Notes: generated from the sequence alone by a model not told the origin. 64,000 nucleotides of DNA from Craterostigma plantagineum (GCA_027422505.1 JAPQWV010000417.1:124001-188000), one strand, 5' to 3'. Shown: positions 11,401 to 23,100, numbered from the stretch's first letter. Numbers and translations are program-made.

Positions 11401-12185
11401 CGTGGTGCTCCTCTTCCAGCCGTTCTGACGAGCGTACGAGATTATCGTTGAAGAAGTTCGCAGTAGGAACCATGCCACTTTCTACAAGGTAGTCGGAAGG
11501 CCGGTTCCTTTGGTCTTTGCGCGTTGAGCAATGCCTTCTTTCGTCATCATCCTACTTTTCTTTTGGTATGTCCCCCTCCTTTTCTCGTTTGAACAACCAT
11601 TCGAATTGTATAGAATTCGGTTGAAGGCTGGGAACGGGTTTCAAATGAAGAAAAGGACGTCGGAGAAGGCTCAAAGTGGATGACTAAGGGCAAACGTGGG
11701 GGAATTTATATAAGGCCGAATGAGGAATATCCTAAACTCCCTTATCATTTTCCTGACGATCTAACGCAAGATGAGTATGACACCAAGAATCACTAGGTAA
11801 GACAAGTAATTTATGTGTGATTCACTCGAGAAGTAGATCCAAAGAAAGGAAAAAAGGAACAAGGTTTGAATCCTCACGCATGTAGAGTGACTTTGTGTCT
11901 AGTGGAACAATCAAATGACCTTTTAGACACAAGAATGCGACTTAGACTGACAAAATTTAAGCAATTAAATCGATCGCATGTCGGGGTAAAATACATGGTG
12001 ACTTTAGATCAAAGCATCCTAAAGGATTTCGTCATACCCCATTATATTATATATATATATATATATTTATTATTATTATTATTTTTTGCTATTATTATTT
12101 TTATCACGCAAGATAAGGACAAATAAGCATAGAAAACACATAGAATAGAGCATGTGATAGCACAAAAGATCAGGTAATGCACATA
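8421..12185 (-). mobile_element. Non-coding spacer of element A between pol and the accessory gene
   Basis: Aligns in reverse with the spacer of element B (34208-37790). From the pol side it holds AT repeats (12045-12105), a stretch of repeated modules with GAACTTCTTC and GATAATC (11140-11470), and polypurine-like tracts (GGGGGG complement at 10070-10076). It then has a long part rich in TCTCGATCG-type motifs (8650-9400). No open frame here looks coding. Confidence 0.75.
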
Positions 12186-13830
12186 TTACGGAAGATTCAG
12201 CATGCCTAATTTTCCGACAAGGAATTGGAATCGTTTCTCATCCAAGGCCTTGGTGAAAATGTCGGCTAGTTGAAACTCAGTGTTCACAAAGTACATCTCT
12301 ATCGTGCCTTTTCTACGTGATCTTTGATAAAATGATATCTAATGTCTATGTGTTTTGTGCGTGAATGATGAACAGGATTGCAAGTAATGGCGATTGCACT
12401 TTGACTATCACTATATATGGGTATATTATTTAGATTGTACCCATAGTCGCGAAGCTGTGTCCGCATCCACAGCATCTGTGAGCAACAACTGGCGGCAGCT
12501 ACGTATTCTGCTTCGGCCGTCGAAGTGGACACACAGTTCTGCTTTTTGGATGACCAGCAGACCAGCTTTTCTCCTAGAAATTGAGCGCCGCCGGACGTGC
12601 TTTGCCTGTCCATTCGGCAACCTGCATAGTCAGCGTCAGTTTAGCCGATAAGTTTTGAAATTCGTACATTTTGTATACCATAGGCCAAGGGTAGAGGTGA
12701 CCTTAAGGTAGCGTAGAATTCTTTTGACCGCGAGCATATGGGATTCTTTGGGACCGGCTTGAAAACGGGCACACAGGCAGGTGGCAAACATGATATCCGG
12801 CCTGCTCGAAGTGAGGTAGAGAAGAGATCCAATAATACTGCGATACAGTGTGATGTCGACCGATTTACTAGAGGGATCGGCATCCAACTTGCAGCTTGGT
12901 GACATAGGAGTGCTGAGAGGCTTGCTCTGGTTTTGATGAAACTTCTTCAGAATATCCTTGATGTATTTTGTCTGACTGATGAAAATTCCATCATTGAGTT
13001 GCCTGACTTGAAGGCCTAAGCAAAATTGCATCTCTCCCATGTGACTCATCTCGAATTTGCTCTTCATGAGATCTCCAAACTTCTTGCAGAGCCGAGAATT
13101 TGTTGATCCGAAGATGATGTCGTCGACTATACTTGGACGACCATCAGATCTTTTTCATGCCATTTAATGAAGAGGGTTGCGTCTATCGTACCTCGTATGA
13201 ATCCAGACTTCACGAGGAAATCACTCAGGACATCGTACCAAGTACGTGGGGCTTGTTTTAGTCCATAGAGAGCTTTCTCCAAGCGATAGACGTGATCGGG
13301 ATGTTCTTGATCAACGAAACCTTCCGGCTGAGCGACGTAGACTTCTTCTTTTAACACGTCGTTGAGAAAGGCGGTTTTAACATCCATCAGATAGACTTTG
13401 AAGTCTTTGTGAGCCGCATAAGCCAGCAGGAGGCGAATAGCTTCGATACGGGCAACATGAGCATAAGTCTCGTCGTAGTCGATGCCTTCATGTTGATTGT
13501 ATCCCTTATCAACTAGCCTTGGTTTGTTCCGGATCACTTCACCATCTTCATTTTTCTTATTCTTGAAAACCCATTTAGTTCCGACAACTGTTTTCCTATG
13601 TGGACGGGGTACCAAGGTCCACACTTGAAGACGTTCGAATTGATTGATTTCCTCTTGCATTGCAATTGTCCAATCCGAGTCTCGAAGTGCGTCTGCTACT
13701 TTGGTAGGCTCGTTTTGGCTCAGGAAGCTACTGAAAAGACTGTGTTGACGACGTGTCCTCACACCAACCGAAGGATCGCCAATTACTGAACAACCGGGTG
13801 GCCTCTCGTCCACTTTCGCTCATGAAAGAA
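12186..13830 (-). pseudogene. Element A pol: reverse transcriptase and RNase H (broken)
   Basis: Homologous to 32900-34207 of element B. The segment 13813-13127 carries the RT N-terminal half: [51 protein letters not shown] and [19 protein letters not shown]. The DDIIFG catalytic box falls at a frameshift near 13110. Segment 13067-12636 continues RT with GEMQFCLGLQVRQ, GIFISQTKYIKDILKK and SRPDIMFATCLCARFQ. Segment 12613-12299 is RNase H, with DRQSTSGGAQFLG, STAEAEYVAAASC and HHSRTKHIDIRYHFIK. At least three frameshifts make it inactive. The FEMSHMGEMQFCLGLQ-type motif fits the SIRE/Maximus lineage. Confidence 0.88.
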
Positions 13831-13958
13831 CTTATAATTTTAAACGTGCATGCATTGAGGGGGAGTATCACTTCATATTTACGAGGAAGAGAATTTTAGG
13901 GGGAGTACATCTTATGTGCATCATTTGAGTGGGAGGAATATAAAAAAAAGAGAAGTAC
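13831..13958 (+). mobile_element. Remnant G: spacer scrap of a plus-strand Sirevirus-like element
   Basis: It contains GAGGGGGAGTATC (13856-) and TTAGGGGGAGTAC (13898-), like the polypurine-type tracts in the post-pol spacers of elements B and C. The last nine bases, GAGAAGTAC, equal the accessory-gene sequence just left of the matching site in element B (39807-39815). The accessory gene resumes beyond element C at 28370. The piece in between was lost before or after C inserted. Confidence 0.45.
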
Positions 13959-14255
13959 TGTTGGTCCCGAATGCACCAAACAAGGAATCAAAGAGGCTTT
14001 GATGGAATGAAAAGGGAGATTGCTCACCTTGTAGTGTGTGTAGTGTGTGAAAACTAGGGTTAGCCTTTTGATCTTTGATTAGCTTTCAGATGGTGTTGGT
14101 AACACCTTATATACCACATTAACCCTAGGTATATTAAGGCCCAAACACCAAAAATTAATTAATTACATTCTAGTCCAAAGCCCAAGTTAAGAGATTAATT
14201 ACAATATTAGATCCCAAGACTTAAACTATTGACACAATCACTAAATATCGTAACA
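13959..14255 (-). mobile_element. 3' LTR of element C
   Basis: Ends are TGTTGGTCCCG at 13959 and CGTAACA at 14255 in plus orientation. A TATA-like TATATAAGG lies on the minus strand near 14112-14120, beside a palindrome GGTGTTGGTAACACC (14092-14106). Confidence 0.93.
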
Positions 14256-14267
14256 ATCTCCCCCTTT
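14256..14267 (-). other. Polypurine tract of element C
   Basis: The minus strand reads AAAGGGGGAGAT flush against the 3' LTR. It is the same tract as in elements A and B, although the LTRs differ. Confidence 0.88.
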
Positions 14268-14313
14268 GTGTCAATTGTTGGGAGTCTTGGATCTTGGGCG
14301 TTGGGATGGTGGA

Positions 14314-16974
14314 TTAGCGTGTGAGTGTATCGCGAAGCCCTAGCTTGAACTCGGAGGCGCGGAGATTCCTTCGAAGTACCATTCGATCGGCTATAGCGTC
14401 AATGAGCTTCGCGAACTTGGATCGGCAGAGAGGATCTTCTTCCGAAATGATGCGGCATATCTTCATTAGTTTGTCTTGGATGATGGTGAGTGTCCCATCC
14501 GAGAACTTTGCCACTTCGGAGCAGCGCAGCAGCCTCATCTTTCCCTTGTAGTTCGAGTATGCGACCGCCGGATCATCTACGTCGATCACATCGCCTTCTC
14601 TGTAGTCGTCCGCGTTCTTGAAAGATGGGCGAGTCAGATTCACCTTCTTCAGGTTGTGTTCCACCGCCATCTGTAGGTCGTGGGTGGCGAAGAATCTGAC
14701 CTGTCGGAGCATGTGGCGCTTGAGAGCCACATATCCCATGGTGACCGGTTCAGCACGTACGAGATGTCCAGAGCTTCTGAGGACGAGTCTGAACTGTTTC
14801 ATGGATTCCAGCATGCTGTATAGGTCACCCAGGCGTAGAAACTTGAAGTCCGCCTCACTGACTTCACTGTAGCTCTCATCCTGCCTCATTACTGTGAAGA
14901 CTGGGTAATGGACAGGTCCTTTACACTCTTGGCGGAGGTCAGTGACTTTGCAGATGGGGGCCCGACTCATTTCTTGAGCGATGTTTTCCTCATCGGATAG
15001 CGTCCTCTTTGTGCACTTGTTGCAAAGAAGGCTCCATCGATAGAGCTTCTTCTTTTGCTCGCTCCAATTTTGGATGTTCATCAGCTCATACTCGTCGAAG
15101 GTTGTGATGATCTGCTCCTTGCGCCGCCAGATCCTCTTCCTGATCTCTTCTTGAAACGGCGCGGTTATCTTTTTGTTTTCCCACGGTGCTTCCGGTATAT
15201 CCACCGTGGGCACATCCGTCTGAGCAGCAGGGGCCTCAGTTTGCTGCGCTTGGAATTGCAGGATGTTCTCGAGCTCGGCCGGTTCAGCGTCGTATTCCTC
15301 TCCGTTCTCGTCATCTGCGGTGTTGATCAGCGTAAGCGAGGCCTCCATGAGCAGACGTCGAGCATTTTCCACCAACTTCCTAGCTGCTACTGCATCGGCG
15401 GGCGTGTATAGCCATTCATCGTTGAAGATGTAGGCTTCGATCTCGTTCTGAGCGCAGTAGACATCCTCGGAAGCCAGGTTGGGATCGATGTTGAGAGGGG
15501 TATGGCTGTGTGGTGGCGAGGGTGTAGCGTCGGAGGAGTTAGTGGATTGCGGGGATGGAATTGGTGGAGATTCTGGTGGTTCGGTTGAGGTGATGGTTTT
15601 GGCAAGGATGATTTGGGTGACGGGTGGTGTAGATGTGGTGGTCGCCTCTAACGTCGATGTGACAGCTAGAGGTTCCGAGGTGGTGGGTGGAGACGATGCT
15701 GAGGTGGTCTCTAACGTCGATGTGACGATTAGACTTTCGGAGATGGTAGTGGGTGGTGGTGAGGGTGATTTGGCTAGTGACTCAGGGTGAACAGGGTGGG
15801 ATTTTTGGCTAGTGGGTTGTGAGGTTTCTGGTGCGGGCGTCGTTTCAGGTCCAGAGGAGGAGGGCGGCGTCGATTGCATGAATCCTTGTGAGCTCAGCTA
15901 CCTATTCTCCCCCTCGCGGCGATCTTGATCATCATCTTGATCGTCGCGCCTGGTCCTGCTAGATTCGCCTTGAGCACGGCAGGACATCGGTTGAGTCAAG
16001 ATGCGCTTCATCTCCTGTTCTTCCTCGTCAAGTTCCGTCATCGATTCGAATCGGGCTCGGAGGATGTAGAAGAGCTCCTTGGCAGAGATGGAGGAGAGAA
16101 GAGCATCTGCGTCCGTGTGTTGCATGGGTGGTGGCGTCTCTGGGGCCATACCTTTGCCTTTGTCGACGGTGGACGCATCGAGACGCGCGTAGACTTGATC
16201 GAGAATCGACGCCTCAAGAGTCTTTGCAAACTCTTGAAGATGTGTCTCTAGCGCGGTCTCGGTGACAAAATGGGGTAATTCTAACAAGTTGGAATCACGA
16301 AGAAATCCAACTGACACTGAATCGGTGAATAAAGCCGATTGGCCGCCCGTTTGCACAGGTCTGGAAAAGACGGGGTCACTCAGACTTCCCGTTGGCATCA
16401 TCGATGAGACAGACTCACTCGAATGATGGCCTAGGCTCACGGTTGTTGTGATGTTGGCCGTGCTAGGTCTTCCGCTCTCAGTCACAGAGACATCACCGAG
16501 CGTTCTGACAGAGTCACGAAGACTCTGTGGTGCGGTAGAAGGTGTATGTGTCCTAGAAACGTGTGAAAGTATGGGGAGTGAGGGCACTAGACTCGATGTG
16601 CATGAAGAGGATGCAGTCTGAGGCGAGGGACTGCTTGTTTCAACATCGATCATCTCCAAGTGGGATGTCGATGGTATACGTGGCTCCTCGTGGAATGAAA
16701 TACCTTCCTGTAGAGAGGAAGATAAGTGGGTTGGTGGGGTTGTTTGCGTGGTTGAGCCAGATGCCACGTCTTCTACTCGGGAGGTGAACACATCACCTCC
16801 TGTACCTATTGGTTCGGCTCGGCTTATTTGTGGCGGAGGAGGTCGATCATGTTTTTGTTTCGATCGACGCTCCGTGGGGCGGCTTACGTCATCCTCACGC
16901 GACCGTTTTTCGGAACGCGGGTGGAGGAGGATGCGGCGCGACCTGAAGACTTTTTGGAGGTGGTGGGTGGCCAT
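14314..16974 (-). CDS. Accessory gene of element C, linker and C-terminal domain, one in-frame amber codon
   Basis: One frame of 886 codons from 16974 to 14314, interrupted only by a TAG at 15898-15900. Upstream of it (358 codons) is a basic then Ser/Thr/Pro-rich region starting MATHHLQKVFRSRRILLHP. Downstream is a Pro/Ser/Thr-rich stretch followed by a folded domain with AYIFNDEWLYTPADA, APWENKKITAPFQEEIRKRI, QVRFFATHDLQMAVEHNLKK and SEVAKFSDGTLTIIQDKL. The same landmarks occur in order in elements A and B, with clear sequence divergence. So the C-terminal domain is kept across two families. No membrane segment, protease or nucleic-acid-binding motif is evident. Its ATG at 16974 may not be native, because a rearrangement breakpoint lies next to it. 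Confidence 0.78.
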
Positions 16975-17200
16975 ATGCGAAAAGTAACATTACTTGCGAA
17001 AATTCTCTCTTTCACTTAGCGAATTTTCATTACTTGAGAACCTTTACACATTATGCGAAAATTTTCCACTACTTGCGAAAATCTCTCATTACATGCGAAA
17101 TTTTACACAAAATGCGAAAGTCCTCTTGACATATCTACGTTTTATATTTCGTGAATTCGATACTTAGTCCTCTCTAATCGTATAACAATTACTGTCGAGT
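16975..17200. repeat. Spacer with TGCGAAA motifs between the two divergent accessory ORFs
   Basis: Six or seven copies of TGCGAAA or near variants on the plus strand (for example 16977, 16998, 17054, 17074, 17095, 17111). This is the opposite orientation to the motifs at 18260-19250, which read TTTCGCA on the plus strand. The flip suggests the segment 16980 to about 18270 is inverted. Confidence 0.7.
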
Positions 17201-17206
17201 ACAGAT

Positions 17207-18279
17207 ATGACTAACAAAGATCAAGCCACGCTTGAAGCACTTGAGGCGGCTGCAATCCAAAGGGACGTCGCTCGCATCGAAGTCCACACGCGCACCTATG
17301 TACCACCACCTGACCAGATATTCCCCCTAAGTCAATGGGCGGCTCTGATTCCCAACAACTATATGGTGGATTTGGAGAGCTTTCGGTGCGATGCCCCCGT
17401 CATCGTAAAAATCCTCAAAGGGCACCCACTTCGCCACGCCCTCACACATGGCGAGCCAGAAGCACAAGTATATCTTCAACAATTCTGGCATACGCTGCAG
17501 ATAGCTGGCCCACTCCATCTCGCCAAAACCCTATCAGCCAAAATTGATCAAGACACGGTAGTCCTCACCCGCAAGATACTACAAGAAGTACTTCAACTCC
17601 CCGTCTACTCACCCTACGACCCACTACCGACACACGATCAACTAGTTGACGACATTGACAGACTGGGCTACCAATCAGATAATAAGAAAAAGAAGGGCCC
17701 ACTTGTCCTCAGTGAAGTCACCACCCGCAATCTACCTCAACCATGGCGAACGCTGTACCTGCTAGTGAACAAGTGCATGTCAGGGAAGCATGCTGGTCAA
17801 GACCGCGGCAATTTCCAAATTCTCACCATCCTGACCGGCATCGCCCACAACCGCAAGTACAACTACGCCGATGTAATCTGGATGGATCTCGTCTCCATGA
17901 TCCAACGTCGCGACCGGGAAGTCGCCAAGGGAGTCACAAATCGATTCGTACCCTACATGCGGTGGCTCCCTGCTCTCATCAAGCATTTCCGCCTGAACTC
18001 AACCACTATTCGCATCCGGCCGGCAGCGGAACACTTCATCATCCCAACTGTCGAGAGGTTCGCCAAGAAAACACTCCGGCGAAGGATCGACACGCCATGA
18101 TCATTACGGACGAAGTGCTCGCCTACGCAAATCAGACAAATCTGCACGTCCGCGAATATCGAGCCACAACCGCCGCGTTCCGCGAGAGCCCCCGACCTCT
18201 CTCCACTGTCCCTATGGCGCAGATCAACCCCACTGCTCCTATCCCCGGGACTAGCCACACGGGTAAGTTTCGCAGATAG
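17207..18279 (+). pseudogene. Accessory protein N-terminal domain of element C, inverted relative to the element
   Basis: An open frame of 297 codons from ATG 17207 to a TGA at 18098. One frameshift there joins it to a second open frame ending at 18279. It matches the start of the element A accessory gene: LESFRCDAPVIVKILKGHPL, AQVYLQQFWHTLQIAG, SPYDPLPTHDQLVDDI, QPWRTLYLLVNKCMSGKHAG, YNYADVIWMDLVSMIQRR and YMRWLPALIKHFRLN. In A this domain and the C-terminal domain lie on the same strand; here they diverge. The bases ACAG at 17201-17204 just before the ATG, and GGGTAAGT at 18260-18267 near the end, resemble splice sites. The function is unknown. It is a retrotransposon gene, not a host gene. 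Confidence 0.75.
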
Positions 18280-19259
18280 GGAAATTTTCGCATGCGTTAG
18301 AGAAATTTCGCAAGTGATTGCACATGGACATGTCATGAGAAATTTTCGCACAGTGAGTAAAATTTCGCAAGTTAAGAAATCGTGCAAGTTGTCCAAATTT
18401 TTGCATGTAATGAGAAAATTCGCAAGTTATCATACATAGACAAGTCGAGAGACATTTTCGCGGATTGAGTAAAATTTCGCATGTATGAAAGAACTTTCGC
18501 ATATGAATTTTCGCACATAAGGAAATTTTTCGCACGTTAAAGCAATTTTTCACTCAGAGTTAATATTCGCATATATCAAGGAAATTTCGCACTTAGTCTA
18601 TTCACGAATTTTCGCCTATAAAGAAAAGAGTAAATTTCGCATGTATGAAAGACATTTCGCGATCAGAGTAAGTTTTCGCATATAATGAAAATTTTCGCAA
18701 GTTGAAGTGTTTTCGCATTCAGAGTGAATTTTCGCAAGTAAGGTAAATTTTCGCAAGTTATATGAAAGTTTCGCGGAAGGAAAAAGCTTTATGCATTGAG
18801 AAAATTTTCGTGTTTCACTTTGATTGCGAAAGAGTGAAGATGCGAAAGTGTGTAGATGAAGTGATGTGTTATGAGATTTTCGCGGGGTGACACTCACTGT
18901 AGCAGAGAAAGTTTTGCCGTGAATAAAAAAAAAAATTCTCAGATAAACTTTCACGGGACTTCACATACTGTAGCAGCGAAAAAGCATTTTAACTTATGTA
19001 AATTCTCGAGTGAAAGTTTCGCATTTCCTTAGTCACTGTAGCAGCGAAAATTTTAGCGCTTGAAAATTTCTCGGATAAAAATTTCGCGGAACATCACTCA
19101 CTGTAGTAGCGAAACTTTCAATTTTAAGAAATTTCTCGGAAAAATTTTCGCGGATCTGTCCTCACTGTAGCAGCGAAAATTATCGTTCTAAAGCAATTTT
19201 TCTTGAGAATTTTCGCGGTGAAGAACAAAGTGCGAAAGCATGCGAAACGACGTAATAAA
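18280..19259 (-). repeat. TTTCGCA motif field and 65-70-bp modules in the element C spacer
   Basis: Several dozen TTTCGCA/TTTTCGCA motifs (plus strand) separated by 10-25 bp of AT-rich sequence. From 18880 to 19220 they organise into five modules, each with CACTGTAGCAGCGAAA, CTCGGATAAA and TTTCGCGGA. The CACTGTAG phrase recurs near 18895, 18964, 19034, 19098 and 19163. Each module pairs GCGAAA with TTTCGC, so RNA hairpins are possible. No protein-coding frame is credible. Confidence 0.75.
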
Positions 19260-20155
19260 TTTTAGCCTTAGACCTACTCAAATCTCAACCAAAATGCTAT
19301 AATCTGGGCTTAATCGACTTGTAATTGAATGGGTAATGCATATTTGGGGATATTAAACATAAAGAACCTAGCATACATTCGATTCAGAGCCGAGAAAATT
19401 GAGGCGTAACCTAACAGATTCAATCTATACGGGGCAAAACAGGATAAAATGAGCGAAAATTGATTAGTTTGAGGCGTATTCATACCGAACAGCTGATTTG
19501 CGACAATGAAGTTAGCAGGAAACAGATTTTTGAGAGCAGATTTGACGATGACGACGATGCGAGGGTTGCGAAATTTTTGAAATAAGGGTTGCGAAAGTTT
19601 TGAATTTTTTCTCGGGAATTTTAGAATAGTGAATAACGTTAAGGGTTTTGGGGTTTTAGGGGTTATAGTCACTGTTCATGCGAAATTTATGTAAATGGGC
19701 CGAAATTCATGGGCTTGGTCAAAGCTGGGTCCAGATATGACTTTCGCGGGCTTGGTCAAAATTGGGTCCCATTGAAGCTCAATTGGTCCAATTTTGACCC
19801 TTTTTGACCAGAAATTTTAAAATTCAACCCAAAACATTTTAATCAGTCCAATTTTGACTCATTTTGACCAAACTTTAAAATTTCAACCCCAAAAAAAATT
19901 TATTATTTTTATAAAGGCATAATCAGAAACTCCCCCTTAATCTAAAGCTCTCCTTTTAAGTAATGGAAAAATCAGAAGCTCCCCCTTAATCGAAAACTTT
20001 CCTTTAGAAAAATCAGACGCTCCCCATTAATCGAAAACTCCCCCTCAAAGGACATAATTCAGAGGACACATAAAAATTCAGAAGACACATAGATAATGGA
20101 GTGAAGTGGAAAGGAAATATGTACACTTAATCAAAGTTCATGTAGAGACGATTGA
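19260..20155 (-). mobile_element. Element C spacer directly after pol, with repeated polypurine-like tracts
   Basis: Non-coding. Two near-identical phrases with CAATTTTGAC and TTTTTGACCA occur at 19787-19825 and 19848-19880. Four C-rich tracts, CTCCCCCTTAATC and variants, lie at 19930, 19980, 20020 and 20038; on the element strand they are GGGGGAG polypurine tracts. Multiple polypurine tracts 3' of pol are a known Sirevirus trait. Confidence 0.6.
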
Positions 20156-23100
20156 TCACAACTGAATATTCAACATGCCCAACATAGTCACTAGGTGTTG
20201 GAATCGTTTGACATCCAACGGTTTTGTGAAAATGTCGGCCAGTTGATCTTCGGTTGTGACGTAGTGCAATTCAATTGTCCCTTGTTCTACATGTTCTTTG
20301 ATGAAGTGGTGACGAATATCTATGTGTTTTGTTCTAGAGTGATGTACCGGATTACTCGTCATCGCAATAGCACTTTTTGAGTCACAATAAATGGGAATTT
20401 TATCAACATGAATATTAAAATCTCGTAGTTGGGTTCTCATCCACAAAAGCTGTGAACAGCAACTAGCGGCGGCGACATATTCTGCCTCCGTCGACGAAGT
20501 TGAGACACAGTTTTGTTTTCGAGACGACCAACTTACACGAGTTTACCGCCCAAGAAGTGTGCAGCTCCAGAGGTGCTTTTTCGGTCCATCTTGCATCCTG
20601 CATAATCCGAGTCAGAGAATCCAACCAGTTTGAAGTCCGATCGAGTGGGGTACCACAAACCCAGATTGGGTGTTCCTTTGAGATAGCGGAGAATCCTTTT
20701 GACAGCAGTGAGATGGGATTCCTTCGGTGTTGCCTGAAAACGGGCGCAGATTCCTGTCGAGAGAACGATATATGGACGACTAGCAGTGAGGTACAAGAGA
20801 GAGACTATTATTCCTCGATAGATGGTTTGGTCAACGGGAGCACCAGATGGGTCCGCGTCGGGTCGGCCGGAGGGTGACATAGGTGTAGCAGCAGTCTTAG
20901 CATCCTTCATTCCATATTTCTCGAGGATGTCATGGATGTATTTTGACTGATTGATGAAGATTCCGTCGGGGAGTTGTTTTACTTGAAGACCAAGAAAGAA
21001 ATTCAGCTCGCCCATCATACTCATTTCAAATTTTTCCTTCATCAATTCTGCGAACTCTTCACATAGTTGTGGTTCAGTCGATCCAAAAATGATATCATCG
21101 ACATAAATCTGTACAATCATGATGTCCGGGCCACTCTGCTTTGTGAAGAGAGTTGTATCCAAAGATCCTTTCTTGAAACCAGACTGTACAAGGAAGTCTG
21201 AAAGGACGTCATACCAAGCTCGGGGAGCCTGTTTTAGTCCGTAGAGGGCCTTGTAGAGTCGATATACGTGATGAGGAAACTCTTCGCTCAAGAACCTTCG
21301 GGTTGATCAACGTACACTTCTTCCTTGAGAAACCCATTCAGAAATGCAGTCTTCACGTCCATTTGGTAGACTTTAAAGTTCTTGTGATGCAGCAAAGGCA
21401 AGAAAAATTCGTATGGCCTCGATCCTGGCAATTGGGGCAAAAGTTTCATCGTAGTCGATTCCTTCCTGTTGGTTGTACCCTTTAGCCAGAAGTCTTACTT
21501 TATTGCGGATGACAACACCGTCTTCATCCTTTTTGTTCTTGAAGATCCACTTTGTGCCGATAATGGATCTATTGTGAGGTCGTGGTACGAGTTCCCAAAC
21601 TTTTAGACGTTCAAACTTATTTATTTCCTCCTGCATTGCAATTAGCCAATCAGGATCGGTGAGAGCTTCAGCTACTCGTGATGGTTCGACTTGACTGAGA
21701 TAGCAGGCAAACAGACTTTCATTCATCGTAGCTGAACGTGTTGAAACACCAGATGTGGGATCCCCAATAATCTGATCTGTAGGATGTGAGCGAGCCCAAA
21801 GAGGTACATTGGTCTGAGAGGAGCTGGCCACATTTGTATCGGTTGGAGGTTCATTGGATTGGGGTCCGGTGTCCGAAGAAGAGATCTCGATTGTAGTAGA
21901 CTGAGAAGGTTCAGCATCAGGATCAGCAATGTTCCCAGGGTTGGGTAAAATGTCGTCTTCGTTGAGATTGAGCGCATCCAAGTTTGGAGGGACGAGATCA
22001 TCGCCAATAGCTGGTGGTGGAGGTGGAGTGTGTGCAGCGGTAGTTTGAGTGGTGGCGACGGGAGACTTGGGGACTGGATAGAAGTATTCGAAGAGCAGGT
22101 TGAGATCCAGTTCACCAGAGTTGCCCTCAGATGAGGAAATTCCCGCCGTTGAAGGTTGACCTTTTGTCAACGACTGTAGAAGACCTGGTTCTGGTCTGAT
22201 ATGAGCAGAAGCCATGAGGTCGCCTTCGCTTTCGTCAAAGGTGACATTTGTGCTTTCTATTACTGATCGTTTCTCTCTAAGATAGACTCTGTATGCCTTT
22301 GAGTTCAGCGAGTATCCAACAAAGATGCCTTCAATTGCTTTTGGATCAAGCTTCCCAAGATGTTGGCGATCATTGGCCACAAAACATCGGCAACCGAAGA
22401 CCCTCAGATAAGATATATCGGGGATACATCGGTTATTCAGCATCTCGTATGGGGTGCGGTTGAATCTCTTGTGGATTGAAGCCCGGTTTTGTGTGTAACA
22501 GCTGTTTGAATAGCTTCGCCCCAAAGAGAATGAGGAAGTCCGGATTGAATGAGGAGAGTCCTAGCTGCTTCAACTAGTGTTCTATTCTTACGCTCAACGA
22601 CACCATTCTGTTCCGGTGTCTTCACAGCTGAGAACTGTTGGGTGATGCCCTGAGTGGATGAAGAGTTTGGGACGCAACAACAAACTCGATGATTATATCA
22701 GGAACTTCATCCTTTGTACGTATGAGTTTCATCCACGTGTAGCGTGAAAAATCGTCGACAATTACAAGAATATACCGTCTTCCTCCGAGTGTGGCCGTAG
22801 GCATTGGGCCACATAGATCCATGTGTAAGAGCTCGAGGATGAGCTTAGAGGACGGTGTTTCCTTGGAAGTGTGAGACGATCGCTTCATCTTCCCCAATTC
22901 ACAGGCAGAGCAGAGGTGTTCCTTATGATATGTCAGTTGGGGTAGACCGTTGACGAGTTTATTCTGACGTAGTTTGTTGATGGTCTTGAAATTGAGATGA
23001 GAAAGACGTCGATGCCATAGATCGTTCAACTTGGGAGCGGCTCGAGAGAGAAGGCATATTGGTCGAGAGGTCGTAAGATTGAGTACGTAGAGGTGAGACG

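Larger units (their letters stand above)
4524..13830 (-). mobile_element. Element A: 5'-truncated Sirevirus-like Ty1/copia retrotransposon
   Basis: Read on the minus strand: the RT-RNase H part of pol (13830-12186), a 3.8-kb spacer (12185-8399), the accessory gene (8398-4870), a polypurine tract and the 3' LTR (4874-4524). Gag, protease, integrase, primer site and 5' LTR are absent; the copy stops near 13830 in the linker before reverse transcriptase. Its LTR, pol and spacer are close relatives of element B, so A and B are one family. RT-RNase H motifs and the large extra gene 3' of pol point to the SIRE/Maximus lineage. Confidence 0.85.

Noticed and set aside
14321..16987. Plus-strand open frames opposite the element C accessory gene
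   Set aside because: Antisense shadows of Ser/Pro-rich codons, with no counterpart in A or B.
17207..18100. Host gene on the plus strand between transposon genes
   Set aside because: It is homologous to the accessory domain of element A and lies within the LTRs of element C.
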